Source: Streptomyces antimicrobicus
GTDB taxonomy: Bacteria; Actinomycetota; Actinomycetes; Streptomycetales; Streptomycetaceae
Direction: 5' to 3'
Assembly: GCF_020532625.1 (NCBI RefSeq)
Contig: NZ_JAJAUY010000018.1
Location: forward strand, 1 to 64,000
Length of the DNA stretch: 64,000 bases
Positions 55,568-62,856 of this stretch are shown here, piece after piece. Each line of letters starts with the position of its first letter. Position 1 is the first letter of the stretch. The translations under genes and the position numbers were made by a program. The notes beneath the pieces were generated by a model that did not search any database, was not told where the DNA came from, and saw only the letters and a list, made by a program, of their open reading frames with translations.

Positions 55568-55653
55568 CACGCACTTCCCGGTGCGCCGGGCACGCGGCTC
55601 CTTCTTCCCAAGAAATCCTGCCGCCGCCCCTTCGATCTCGGGAAGCGCGCGTG
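55568..55653 (+). ncRNA. Candidate Y RNA without tRNA-like module
   Basis: By-eye fold: CACGC (55568-55572) pairs with GCGTG (55649-55653), CTTCCCGG (55574-55581) with TCGGGAAG (55638-55645, one G-U), GCGGC (55594-55598) with GCCGC (55620-55624), and an apical TTCTT (55602-55606) with AAGAA (55610-55614). It shares CCCGGTGCGC, GGCTCCTTC and CTTCGATCTCGGG in the same order with the YrlA candidate directly downstream, while the outer helix differs in sequence but keeps pairing. It is just upstream of the Ro60 gene. It overlaps the outermost stem of the second RNA by 14 nt, so boundaries are approximate. Confidence 0.6.
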
Positions 55654-55806
55654 GTGGGTGCCCGGTGCGCAGGCAGCGGCTCCTTCCGGATCCGGCGGTT
55701 GCGGGTTCGAATCCCGCCCGGCCTCGGCCGGTAGCTCAACCCGGTAGAGCGCCGGACGCAGTCCGCCGCCGACTTCGATCTCGGGCATCCTCCACGTCCG
55801 CTTCCC
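55640..55806 (+). ncRNA. yrlA: Y RNA of YrlA type with permuted tRNA-like module
   Basis: Long closing stem: GGGAAGCG (55640-55647) with CGCTTCCC (55799-55806), CGTGG (55650-55654) with CCACG (55792-55796), and 55656-55665 with 55781-55790 (10 bp including two G-U). Inner stem: GCGGC (55676-55680) with GCCGC (55765-55769). The tRNA-like module follows. TCCGGC (55691-55696) pairs with GCCGGA (55751-55756) as anticodon-like stem. A canonical T arm, GCGGGTTCGAATCCCGC, lies at 55701-55717, then a closed acceptor-like hairpin at 55718-55731. A canonical D arm, AGCTCAACCCGGTAGAGC, ends at 55750. The T arm precedes the D arm, a circular permutation as in bacterial YrlA RNAs, which lie beside rsr. 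A possible -10, TACAGT, is at 55509-55514. Confidence 0.85.
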
Positions 55807-55835
55807 CCGACACCCGTGAACCCGGGGGGATTCAC

Positions 55836-57446
55836 ATGGCTCGCTTCAACCTGCGCCTGCGCCGTACCCGTACCCGTACCGGCGAGCAGCCCGTCTCGCC
55901 CGTGCGGACCACCGGACGTACCGTCCGCACGCACCAGGGCGGCACCGGGCACCTGCGCGACGCGCGTTCCGAGCTCTACCTGCTCGCCGTCTCCCACTTC
56001 GTGACCCAGAAGACCTTCTACGAGGGCACCGGGCAGCGCGACGACCGGTTCACCGCGCTGGTCCGCACGCTCGCGGTCGAGGACCCGGGGTGGACGGCCG
56101 GCCTGCTGCGTTGGCTGCGTACGGACGCGCACATGCGGACCGCGTCGCTGGTAGGCGCCGCCGAGTACGTCATGGCACGGCTCGCGGCGGGCGCGACCGA
56201 CGGCCCGTCCAACCGGAGTGTCGTCGACTCCGTGCTCCAGCGCGCCGACGAGCCCGGCGAACTCCTCGGCTACTGGACGTCGGTGCACGGGCGGAACGTG
56301 CCCAAGCCCGTCAAGCGCGGAATCGCCGACGCGGTCCGGCGGCTGTACTCCGCGAACTCGCTGCTGAAGTACGACACCGCCTCCAAGGGATTCCGCTTCG
56401 GTGACGTGCTCACCCTGGTGCACGCCTCGCCCGACCCGGACAAGCCGTGGCAGGGCGAGCTGTTCCGGTACGCCCTGGACCGCCGGCACCACCCGGAGTC
56501 GGCGGTGCCGCCCGAGGACAGCCACGTCCTGCGCGCCCACCGGGCCCTGATGGGCCTTCCCGTGCCGGACCGCCGGGCCGTGGTCCTCGCGCCGGACGGC
56601 GCCGAGCGGCTGGCGCAGGCGGGCATGACCTGGGAGGCCCTGGCGGGTTGGGTGCAGGGGCCCATGGACGCGGCCGCCTGGGAAGCGGTCATCCCCTCGA
56701 TGGGCCCGATGGCGCTGCTGCGCAACCTGCGCAACTTCGACGAGGCCGGCGTCTCGGACGAGGTGGCGGCAGGGGTCGCGGCGCGGATCTCCGACCCGGA
56801 GGGCGTCGCCCGCTCCCGGCAGTTCCCCTTCCGCTACCTCGCCGCGTACCGGCACGCGCCGTCGCTGCGCTGGGCGTACCCGCTGGAGCGGGCGCTCGGC
56901 CACTCCCTGGCCCACGTACCGGCGCTGCCCGGCCGGACGCTGGTCCTGGTGGACCGGTCCGGGTCCATGTTCTGGTCCCGGATGTCCGACCGGTCCCGGC
57001 TCACCCGGGCCGACGCGGCGGCGGTCTTCGGAGCGGCGCTGGCGATGCGGGCCGAGCGGGCGGACCTGGTGGAGTTCGGCTCCACCAGCGCCGAAGTGCC
57101 GTATGCGGCGGGGGAGTCGGTGCTGAAGGTCCTGGACCGCTTCCACAACCTCGGCGGTACCGACACCACCGGGGCGGTACGGCAGCACTACCGCGGCCAC
57201 GACCGGGTCCTGATCGTCACCGACGAACAGGCGGCGCCCCACGCCCACGGCGACCCGACCGCGCAGGTGCCCGCCGAGATCCCGGTCTACACCTGGAACC
57301 TCGCCGGTCACCAGGTCGGGCACGGCCCCTCCGGCGCGGCCGGCCGGCACACCTTCGGCGGCCTCACCGACGGCTCGTTCCGCATGATCCCGCTGATCGA
57401 GTCCGGCCGCTCGGGCACCTGGCCCTGGCTGGGCCCACACCTCTGA
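55836..57446 (+). CDS. rsr: Ro60 orthologue, TROVE domain plus vWA domain (Rsr)
   Basis: 536 residues. After an Arg/Thr-rich start, the TROVE HEAT-repeat ring begins near residue 35 (LRDARSELYLLAVSHFVTQKTFYEG, LLRWLRTDAHMRTASLVGAAEY, VPKPVKRGIADAVRRLYSANSLLKYD). The C-terminal vWA domain has the MIDAS motif VDRSGSM near residue 372, with GTDTTGAV and VTDEQ. Ro60 proteins bind Y RNAs on the outer ring and misfolded RNA ends in the cavity. In Deinococcus, Rsr works with PNPase and YrlA-type Y RNA in RNA decay and stress survival. ATG 55836 follows GGGGGGA, which lies in the loop of a small GTGAA/TTCAC stem. Confidence 0.92.
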   Translation: MARFNLRLRRTRTRTGEQPVSPVRTTGRTVRTHQGGTGHLRDARSELYLLAVSHFVTQKTFYEGTGQRDDRFTALVRTLAVEDPGWTAGLLRWLRTDAHMRTASLVGAAEYVMARLAAGATDGPSNRSVVDSVLQRADEPGELLGYWTSVHGRNVPKPVKRGIADAVRRLYSANSLLKYDTASKGFRFGDVLTLVHASPDPDKPWQGELFRYALDRRHHPESAVPPEDSHVLRAHRALMGLPVPDRRAVVLAPDGAERLAQAGMTWEALAGWVQGPMDAAAWEAVIPSMGPMALLRNLRNFDEAGVSDEVAAGVAARISDPEGVARSRQFPFRYLAAYRHAPSLRWAYPLERALGHSLAHVPALPGRTLVLVDRSGSMFWSRMSDRSRLTRADAAAVFGAALAMRAERADLVEFGSTSAEVPYAAGESVLKVLDRFHNLGGTDTTGAVRQHYRGHDRVLIVTDEQAAPHAHGDPTAQVPAEIPVYTWNLAGHQVGHGPSGAAGRHTFGGLTDGSFRMIPLIESGRSGTWPWLGPHL

Positions 57447-57471
57447 CGGCCCCCACGCGCCGACCGGCGTG

Positions 57472-57527
57472 CGCCGACCGCCGGACGCCGACCGCCGGAC
57501 GCCGACCGCCGGGCGGCGTCCGGCGGT
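57472..57527. terminator. 14-bp tandem repeats forming a bidirectional terminator
   Basis: Three tandem 14-bp units (CGCCGACCGCCGGA type, 57472-57513) are followed by an inverted copy. Bases 57491-57504 pair perfectly with 57514-57527 around a 9-base loop. It lies between the convergent rsr and quinone reductase genes, directly at the latter's stop. Confidence 0.75.
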
Positions 57528-58307
57528 TCAGCCGCGCACGTGCAGGCCGAAGCCGGTGCGGCCGGCGGGCTCCAGGCCCTCCTTGAGGTGCAGTGAGGGG
57601 ATCTCGTAGTCACCGAAGTTCTGCCGCCGGAAGGCGATCGGCTCGGTCGACTCCAGCCTCAGCAGGCGCTGCCGCCAGGCCTTGGCGACGTCCGGGTAGT
57701 CGTCCTGCGTCAGCCGGTCCGCGCCGTACAGCACGAACGGCGGCAGCACCTCGATGCCCGGGTAGTGGAGGATGCCGTGCTGGATGGGGAACAGCAGGTC
57801 GTCCATCGGGCCGTTGATGCCGCGCGCGGCGTAGTGCGACTGCGGACCGCCGGTGGTCACCGACAGCAGGGCCCGCCGACCCGCGAGCGTGCCCTCGCCG
57901 AAGCGGTCGCCGTACTTGGTGTCGCTGTGCTCGCCGACGCCGTACGCGAAGTGGTAGGTGAACACCCGGTCCACCCAGCCCTTGAGGATCGCGGGCATCG
58001 TGTACCACCACAGCGGGAACTGGAAGATGATCGTGTCCGCCCACAGCAGCTTCTCCTGCTCGGCGCGGACGTCCGCGGTGAGCGTCCCGGCGTCGAAGGC
58101 GCGGCCCGAGTCCCGGGCGACCTTCAGCGGCGTCGAGGCGTCGGGGCCGAAGTCCGCGGCGTCGACGACCGCCTTCCAGTTCATCGCGTACAGATCGCTC
58201 ACCCGCACCTCGTGCCCGGCGGACTCCAGGGTGGAGACCGCGAGGTCCTTCAACGCGCCGTTGAGCGACTGCGGTTCGGGGTGGGCGTGGACGATGAGCG
58301 TCTTCAT
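57528..58307 (-). CDS. NAD(P)H dehydrogenase (quinone), flavodoxin-like
   Basis: 259 residues. MKTLIVHAHPEPQSLNGALK is the FMN-binding start of NQO1/MdaB-type enzymes. ADTIIFQFPLWWYTMPAILKGWVDRVFTYHFAYG and VTTGGPQSHYAARGINGPMDDLLFPIQHGILHYPGIEVLPPFVLYG complete the active site. It reduces quinones by two electrons. ATG 58307 follows AAGGAG by 5-6 bases. Divergent from the XRE regulator gene 147 bp away, which may control it. Confidence 0.9.
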   Translation of the reverse strand: MKTLIVHAHPEPQSLNGALKDLAVSTLESAGHEVRVSDLYAMNWKAVVDAADFGPDASTPLKVARDSGRAFDAGTLTADVRAEQEKLLWADTIIFQFPLWWYTMPAILKGWVDRVFTYHFAYGVGEHSDTKYGDRFGEGTLAGRRALLSVTTGGPQSHYAARGINGPMDDLLFPIQHGILHYPGIEVLPPFVLYGADRLTQDDYPDVAKAWRQRLLRLESTEPIAFRRQNFGDYEIPSLHLKEGLEPAGRTGFGLHVRG

Positions 58308-58454
58308 GGGAACTCCTTCGCATCGGTCGGACCGGATGCTCCGATCCTGGGCGCCGCGGCGCCCGGCGTTCAGGGACGCCCGTTCCGTCGGACCGGGGTT
58401 CCTGGTACTGGCAGGACCACCTCCGCGGGCGCCGACCGGCGCCATACTGGGGAC

Positions 58455-59345
58455 ATGGACGATCTTGCGGGCTTCCTGCGGACCCGGCGTTCCCGGGTCG
58501 ACCCGGCCGCCGTCGGCGTCCCCACCGACAGCCGCCGCCGCGTCGCGGGGCTCCGCCGCGAGGAGGTCGCGCACCTGTCCGGAGTCAGCGTCGACTACTA
58601 CGTACGCCTGGAGCAGGGCCGTGCGACCCAGCCCTCCGAGCAGGTCCTCGACGCACTCGCCCGCGTCCTCGGCCTCGACGAGACCGAACGCGGCCACCTC
58701 CACCGGCTCGCCCGGCAGCGCCGGCGCCCCGCGAAGGCGCCGGCCGGGCGGCTGCGGCCGGAACTGCTGCGCGTCCTCGACCTGGTCCCCGGCGCCCCCG
58801 CGCTGATCATGGACCACCGCTTGGACGCGCTCGCCGGGAACCGCCTCGCCGGACTCCTCTTCGGCCGGCCGATGCCGGGCCTGAACATCGCCCGGCACCT
58901 CTTCCTGGAGGAGGCCGAGGGCGGTCTCTACGCGGACTGGGAGAACTGCACCCTCGACGTGGTCGGCCACCTGCGCCTGGCCGCCGGGAGGTACCCCGAC
59001 GACCCCCGACTCGCCTCACTCGTCGGCGAGTTGGCGATGGGCAGCGAGCGCTTCCGGCGCCTGTGGGCCCGGGCCGACGTCCGCGCGCGCACCCATGGCC
59101 GCAAGGCGTACCGGCACCCGCTGGTGGGGCTGCTGGAGCTGCACCAGGAGAACTTCGCCCTGCCGGACGCGTCGGGCAGGGAACTGCTGGTCCTGTCCGC
59201 GGCCCCCGGCAGCCCCGCCGAGGACGGGCTGCGCCTGCTGGCGGGTCTGGACATCGACACCGCCGATGCCGATGCCGATGCCGATGCCGATGCCGATGCC
59301 GGCGCCGGCGCCGCCCCGGCGGTGCGCCCCCGGCGCCGGCCGTGA
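58455..59345 (+). CDS. XRE-family regulator with MmyB-like ligand domain
   Basis: 296 residues. The N-terminal HTH is RRVAGLRREEVAHLSGVSVDYYVRLEQGRATQPSEQVLDALARVLGL; LRPELLRVLDLVPGAPALIMDHRLDALAGNRLA begins the MmyB-like PAS domain, ending LLELHQENFALPD. Such regulators often sit divergently to the oxidoreductase they repress, here the quinone reductase. The C-terminus carries six Asp-Ala repeats from a GCCGAT hexanucleotide array. ATG 58455. Confidence 0.88.
   Translation: MDDLAGFLRTRRSRVDPAAVGVPTDSRRRVAGLRREEVAHLSGVSVDYYVRLEQGRATQPSEQVLDALARVLGLDETERGHLHRLARQRRRPAKAPAGRLRPELLRVLDLVPGAPALIMDHRLDALAGNRLAGLLFGRPMPGLNIARHLFLEEAEGGLYADWENCTLDVVGHLRLAAGRYPDDPRLASLVGELAMGSERFRRLWARADVRARTHGRKAYRHPLVGLLELHQENFALPDASGRELLVLSAAPGSPAEDGLRLLAGLDIDTADADADADADADAGAGAAPAVRPRRRP
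59262..59297. repeat. Six perfect GCCGAT hexanucleotide repeats
   Basis: In-frame microsatellite at the 3' end of the XRE regulator gene encoding alternating Ala-Asp. Length changes by whole units would not disrupt the frame. Confidence 0.92.
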
Positions 59346-59347
59346 CC

Positions 59348-59776
59348 TCAGGGCCGGACGTACGGGACGGTCATGATCTCCATGTTGTGGCCGTCGGGGT
59401 CGAGGAAGTAGGCGCCGCGGCCGCCGAAGAGGTGGTTGGTGCGGCCGGGGTCGGTGTGGGCCGGGTCGGAGTAGTACGTGACGCCGAGGGTCTCCAGGCG
59501 GCCGATCATGGCGTCGAAGCGGTCGTCCGGCACGAGGAAGGCGTAGTGCTGCGACTGGATCGGCTCGTCGGTCTTGGGGTAGTAGTCGAGCGTGACGCCG
59601 TTGCCGAGGTCGACGGGGAGGAACGGGCCGAAGGGGGCGCTGACCGCCACCCCCAGGACCGCGGCGAGGAATTCGGCCGACAGGCGCGGGTCGGTGGCGT
59701 AGACGGCGGTGTGGTTCAGGTGGATCGCGGCCGCCGCCGGCGCGGCGGCGTTCGGGTGCGGCTGGTCGAAGGACAT
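59348..59776 (-). CDS. VOC family protein
   Basis: 142 residues. IHLNHTAVYATDPRLSAEFLAAVLGV, HYAFLVPDDRFDAMIGRLETLGVTYYSDP and GRGAYFLDPDGHNMEIMTV make a single glyoxalase-fold domain, with His and Glu at metal positions (LNHTAV, HNMEIM). Substrate unknown. ATG 59776. It ends 2 bp from the convergent regulator gene. Confidence 0.88.
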   Translation of the reverse strand: MSFDQPHPNAAAPAAAAIHLNHTAVYATDPRLSAEFLAAVLGVAVSAPFGPFLPVDLGNGVTLDYYPKTDEPIQSQHYAFLVPDDRFDAMIGRLETLGVTYYSDPAHTDPGRTNHLFGGRGAYFLDPDGHNMEIMTVPYVRP

Positions 59777-59997
59777 GGGTGTCTCCGGTCTTCGGATTCG
59801 CTGGGAAAGGGCGCCGCTGAAGGGCGCGGGGGCGAAGACGCGGAAAAGGAGGCGGGGCTCTGGCCCGCCCCGCAGTCATGCCGAGGCCGGGAACCCTGTT
59901 CGTGTGTGGCCCATGGCCGACCCGGCAGTCACCTGACCGAGACTAGTGATCATGACGGGCGACCGCAAGCGAGTTGACGGACCCGGACGGATCGGAC

Positions 59998-60025
59998 CCG
60001 GTCGGATCCCCCTGGATCCGACCGG
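59998..60025 (-). terminator. 12-bp hairpin terminator of the deoxynucleoside kinase gene
   Basis: CCGGTCGGATCC at 59998-60009 pairs perfectly with 60014-60025 around a 4-base loop, 25 bp beyond the stop of the leftward kinase gene. No U-run. Confidence 0.75.
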
Positions 60026-60049
60026 CCGACCGCACCCCTGACGGCGGCC

Positions 60050-60712
60050 TCAGGCCCGGCGCCCGACCGCCGCGAGCGCGTCCTTGACCTCCTGCGCCAC
60101 GCGTGCCGCGTCCTCGGGCCTGTGCACCACGTCCGTGTGGTTCATGTCGATGACGAGGACCTCGCTGGCCGAGTAGTGCTTGTGCACCCAGTCGTCGTAG
60201 CCCGACCACAGCGTCCGGTAGTACTCGACGAGGCTCTCGTCCTGCTCGAAGTCGCGGCCCCGCAGCCCGATCCGGTGCAGCACCGTCTCGAAGTCCGCCT
60301 TGAGGTAGACCATGAGGTCGGGGGCCTTGCGGTACGGCAGGCCGTCGATCTCGCGCATCATCTCGTTCAGCAGGCCCTCGTACACCTGCATCTCGAGGGA
60401 GCTGATCCGGCCCAGGTCGTGGTTGACCTTGGCGAAGTACCAGTCCTCGTAGATGGACCGGTCGAGGACGTTGTTCCCCTGCTTGTACGCCTCCTTGATG
60501 GAGGCGAAGCGCGTCTGCAGGAAGTAGAGCTGGAGCAGGAAGGGGTAGCGCCGGGCCTGGATCTCCTCGGGGCTCGCGGTGTAGAAGAGCGGAAGGATCG
60601 GGTTGTCCTCCACGCTCTCGTAGAAGACCTCGCTGCCGAGCTCCTTGGCGAGCAGTTCGGCCACACTGGTCTTACCGATCCCGATCATGCCTCCGACGCA
60701 GATCACTGGCAT
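60050..60712 (-). CDS. Deoxynucleoside kinase (dAK/dGK-type)
   Basis: 220 residues. P-loop ICVGGMIGIGKTSVAELLA, VFYESVEDNPILPLFY, LQLYFLQTRFASIKEAYKQGNNVLDRSIYEDWYF (DRS motif and Glu) and VLHRIGLRGRDFEQDESLVEYY match bacterial deoxyadenosine/deoxyguanosine kinases that salvage purine deoxynucleosides. The gene's AAG/ATG/TAC content makes it less GC-biased than neighbours. ATG 60712. Confidence 0.9.
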   Translation of the reverse strand: MPVICVGGMIGIGKTSVAELLAKELGSEVFYESVEDNPILPLFYTASPEEIQARRYPFLLQLYFLQTRFASIKEAYKQGNNVLDRSIYEDWYFAKVNHDLGRISSLEMQVYEGLLNEMMREIDGLPYRKAPDLMVYLKADFETVLHRIGLRGRDFEQDESLVEYYRTLWSGYDDWVHKHYSASEVLVIDMNHTDVVHRPEDAARVAQEVKDALAAVGRRA

Positions 60713-60843
60713 CCCTCACTTCTCCCTCGGAGTCTTCTGTTCCTGGGCGGACGTGCCCGGCGCCCCCACACCACCGAGACGCGTGCCGGCGGTCACGCGA
60801 CTCCAACGGGATCTTCATGATCTTCCTCGGCCCGCGGCCGCCT

Positions 60844-60864
60844 TGAATCTTAAATGAAGATTCA
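60844..60864. promoter_or_regulatory. 21-bp AT-rich palindrome between dNK and WYL regulator genes
   Basis: TGAATCTT (60844-60851) and AAGATTCA (60857-60864) are perfectly inverted around AAATG. In a region of more than 70 percent GC this AT-rich dyad stands out as an operator for a dimeric repressor, 132 bp from the kinase start and 53 bp from the regulator start. Confidence 0.7.
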
Positions 60865-60916
60865 CCCCCCGCCGGCCATCGTCCGGTGCCGCGGCCATCG
60901 GCTACGGTCCTTTGCT

Positions 60917-61624
60917 GTGAACCGTACCGAGCGTCTGTACGCCCTGGTGGAGGAGTTACGCGCGGTCTCGCCCCGGCCGCGCAGCGCCCGGTGGCTCGCC
61001 GAGCGCTTCGGCGTCAGCACCCGCACCGTCGAGCGCGACCTCAGCGCCCTGCAGCAGGCCGGGGTGCCGCTCTACGCCGAGCCGGGCCGCAGCGGCGGGT
61101 ACGTGGTGGACAAGGACCACACGCTCCCGCCCCTGACCCTCACCCCGGGCGAGGCGACCGCCCTGGCGGTGGCCCTGCACGGGCTGTCCGGAACGCCGTT
61201 CGCCGCCGACGCCCGCTCGGCGTTGCACAAGGTGTTCGCCGTCATGCCGCAACGCGACCGGCAGGCCGCGCGCGAGCTCGCCGGCCGGATCCGCGTCCCC
61301 GCGGACCCCGAGGGCCCGTCCGCGCTCCCGCACACCCTGCACGAGGCCCTCTCGACGCGCCGGCTGCTGCGGCTGCGCTACGCCGACGCGCGGGGCGAGA
61401 CCACCGACCGCACCGTGGAACCCCTCGGCTTCCTCGGCGGCGACCCCTGGCGCCTCGTCGGCTGGTGCCGGCTGCGCTCCGCCGTGCGCTGCTTCCGCCT
61501 CGACGGCATCCGGGAGGCGCGGGCCCTGGAGGAGACGGTGGAGCCCCGTCCGGTGGATCTGGCCGAACTGGACCCGCCCGGCGGGGATTTCGTCGCACTC
61601 GACGCGCTCTACGGTTTCGCTTGA
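60917..61624 (+). CDS. YafY-type WYL-domain transcriptional regulator
   Basis: 235 residues. The HTH_11 winged helix is SARWLAERFGVSTRTVERDLSALQQAGVPL with GRSGGYVV. The WYL domain has LRLRYADARGETTDRTVEPLGFLGGDPWRLVGWCRLR and FRLDGI. WYL domains bind nucleic-acid or small ligands. GTG 60917 has no ribosome site. TACGGT about 8 bases upstream could be a -10 for a leaderless mRNA. The SnoaL-like gene follows after 89 bp and may be its target. Confidence 0.87.
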   Translation: MNRTERLYALVEELRAVSPRPRSARWLAERFGVSTRTVERDLSALQQAGVPLYAEPGRSGGYVVDKDHTLPPLTLTPGEATALAVALHGLSGTPFAADARSALHKVFAVMPQRDRQAARELAGRIRVPADPEGPSALPHTLHEALSTRRLLRLRYADARGETTDRTVEPLGFLGGDPWRLVGWCRLRSAVRCFRLDGIREARALEETVEPRPVDLAELDPPGGDFVALDALYGFA

Positions 61625-61713
61625 GCCGCCGTCCGCGGGGCCAAACACCGACAGGGGGTTGTCGCCCTCGGCCGGGAGGCTGGGTGACCACGAACCGACC
61701 ATGGAAGGCACCC

Positions 61714-62145
61714 ATGTCTGTGACGACGACACCCATCACCGACTCCGCGCCGCTGACCCGGGAGGCCGGCACCCGGCTGGTGGAGGGCTGGGCGGCGCTC
61801 TGGAACGGAGACGTCGCGCTCGCCGAGCAGATCCTCGCCCCCGGCTTCCGGCTGTACTTCGCGGACGACTTCGACGGCACCGGTTCCGGTGCCACCTTCG
61901 GTCAGGACGAGTTGAAGGCGTTCATCACTGCCAACAGCCAGGCCCTGACCGGCCTGACGTTCGCCGCCGACGCCGCACCGCTGGTCGACGCCGAGCGCGG
62001 CGAGATGGCCTGCCGGTGGAGCGAGCGCCACGCCGACGGGGACGCGGACGTCGTCCTCAAGAGCGGCATCGACATGTTCGCGGTCACGGACGGCCGCATC
62101 TCCGCCGTCTGGTCGCTCACCGGCAACCGCCGCTTCGCCGCCTGA
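61714..62145 (+). CDS. SnoaL/NTF2-like protein
   Basis: 143 residues. LVEGWAALWNGDVALAEQILAPGFRLYFAD, TFGQDELKAFITANSQALTG and GIDMFAVTDGRISAVWSLTGNR form one NTF2-like cone fold as in SnoaL-type ester cyclases or isomerases. No catalytic assignment possible. ATG 61714 with GGAAGG upstream. Confidence 0.82.
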   Translation: MSVTTTPITDSAPLTREAGTRLVEGWAALWNGDVALAEQILAPGFRLYFADDFDGTGSGATFGQDELKAFITANSQALTGLTFAADAAPLVDAERGEMACRWSERHADGDADVVLKSGIDMFAVTDGRISAVWSLTGNRRFAA

Positions 62146-62153
62146 CCGACCCG

Positions 62154-62738
62154 TCAGGCCGAGGACCCGGGGCCCGGCGGGATGTGGACGGTCATGATCA
62201 GGTGGCAGGTCCCGGTGCCCGAGCCGCGGTAGCTGTGGGGCGCGTCGCCGTCGAAGGCGGCGGTCTGCCCGGCCTCCACAGGGTGCTCGGTGCCGTCGAC
62301 GACGAGCGTCATCCGCCCCGCGGTGACGCTGACCGTCTCCACGACACCGGCCTGGTGCGGGTGGCTCGGGTACTCCTCGCCCGGTTCCAGCTTCCAGCGC
62401 CAGACCTCCACCGGGGCCGGCCCCGACGTGGTCAGCATGAGCCGCGCCTCGCCGCCCTTCTCCCCGGCCCACAGCGGCATCACCGCATCGGCGGACACCA
62501 CCCGGACGCGCCCCTCGGCCGGCCCTTCCAGCAGTGCGGACACCGAGATGCCCAGGGTGTCGGCGAGCCGGACCAGGGTGGCGAAGTTCGGGTTGCCCTG
62601 GGCCTTCTCCAGGGCGACCAGGGCGCCCTTGCTGACCTTGGCCCGCCGGCCCAGCTCGTCCAGGGACAGCCCGGCGCGGGTACGGGCCGCCCGGACGTTG
62701 TGGGCGAGCGCCCGCAGCGCCTCCTCGGTCTCGGCCAT
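62154..62738 (-). CDS. XRE-family regulator with C-terminal cupin
   Basis: 194 residues. HTH: LAHNVRAARTRAGLSLDELGRRAKVSKGALVALEKAQGNPNFATLVRLADTLGISVSALL. The cupin_2 domain is VWRWKLEPGEEYPSHPHQAGVVETVSVTAGRMTLVVDGTEHPVEAGQTAAFDGDAPHSYRG. Such proteins sense small metabolites and commonly repress an adjacent transporter, here the divergent EamA gene. ATG 62738. Confidence 0.9.
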   Translation of the reverse strand: MAETEEALRALAHNVRAARTRAGLSLDELGRRAKVSKGALVALEKAQGNPNFATLVRLADTLGISVSALLEGPAEGRVRVVSADAVMPLWAGEKGGEARLMLTTSGPAPVEVWRWKLEPGEEYPSHPHQAGVVETVSVTAGRMTLVVDGTEHPVEAGQTAAFDGDAPHSYRGSGTGTCHLIMTVHIPPGPGSSA

Positions 62739-62791
62739 CGCGTGTTCCTTCCCGGCAAGTGGTCACTGCACTGCACCGTGCGGTCGTTCGG

Positions 62792-62822
62792 TTGACGAAC
62801 ACCGGTCGGTGCGATGTACGGT
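62792..62822 (+). promoter_or_regulatory. Possible promoter of the EamA gene with flanking dyads
   Basis: TTGACG at 62792-62797 and TACGGT at 62817-62822 are separated by 19 bp, a slightly long sigma-70-type promoter. GTTCG/CGAAC and ACACCG/CGGTGT inverted pairs overlap it and could be operator sites for the divergent XRE-cupin regulator. Confidence 0.4.
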
Positions 62823-62856
62823 GTGGTCGTTCCACTGAATGCTAAGGGATGGACCC

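Noticed and set aside
55691..55756. Normal tRNA gene suggested by GGTTCGAATCC and a D-arm sequence
   Set aside because: The T arm lies upstream of the D arm and there is no anticodon loop or 3' acceptor strand. The arrangement fits a Y RNA module, not a tRNA.
59262..59297. Phase-variable frameshifting microsatellite
   Set aside because: The unit is six bases, so gain or loss keeps the reading frame.
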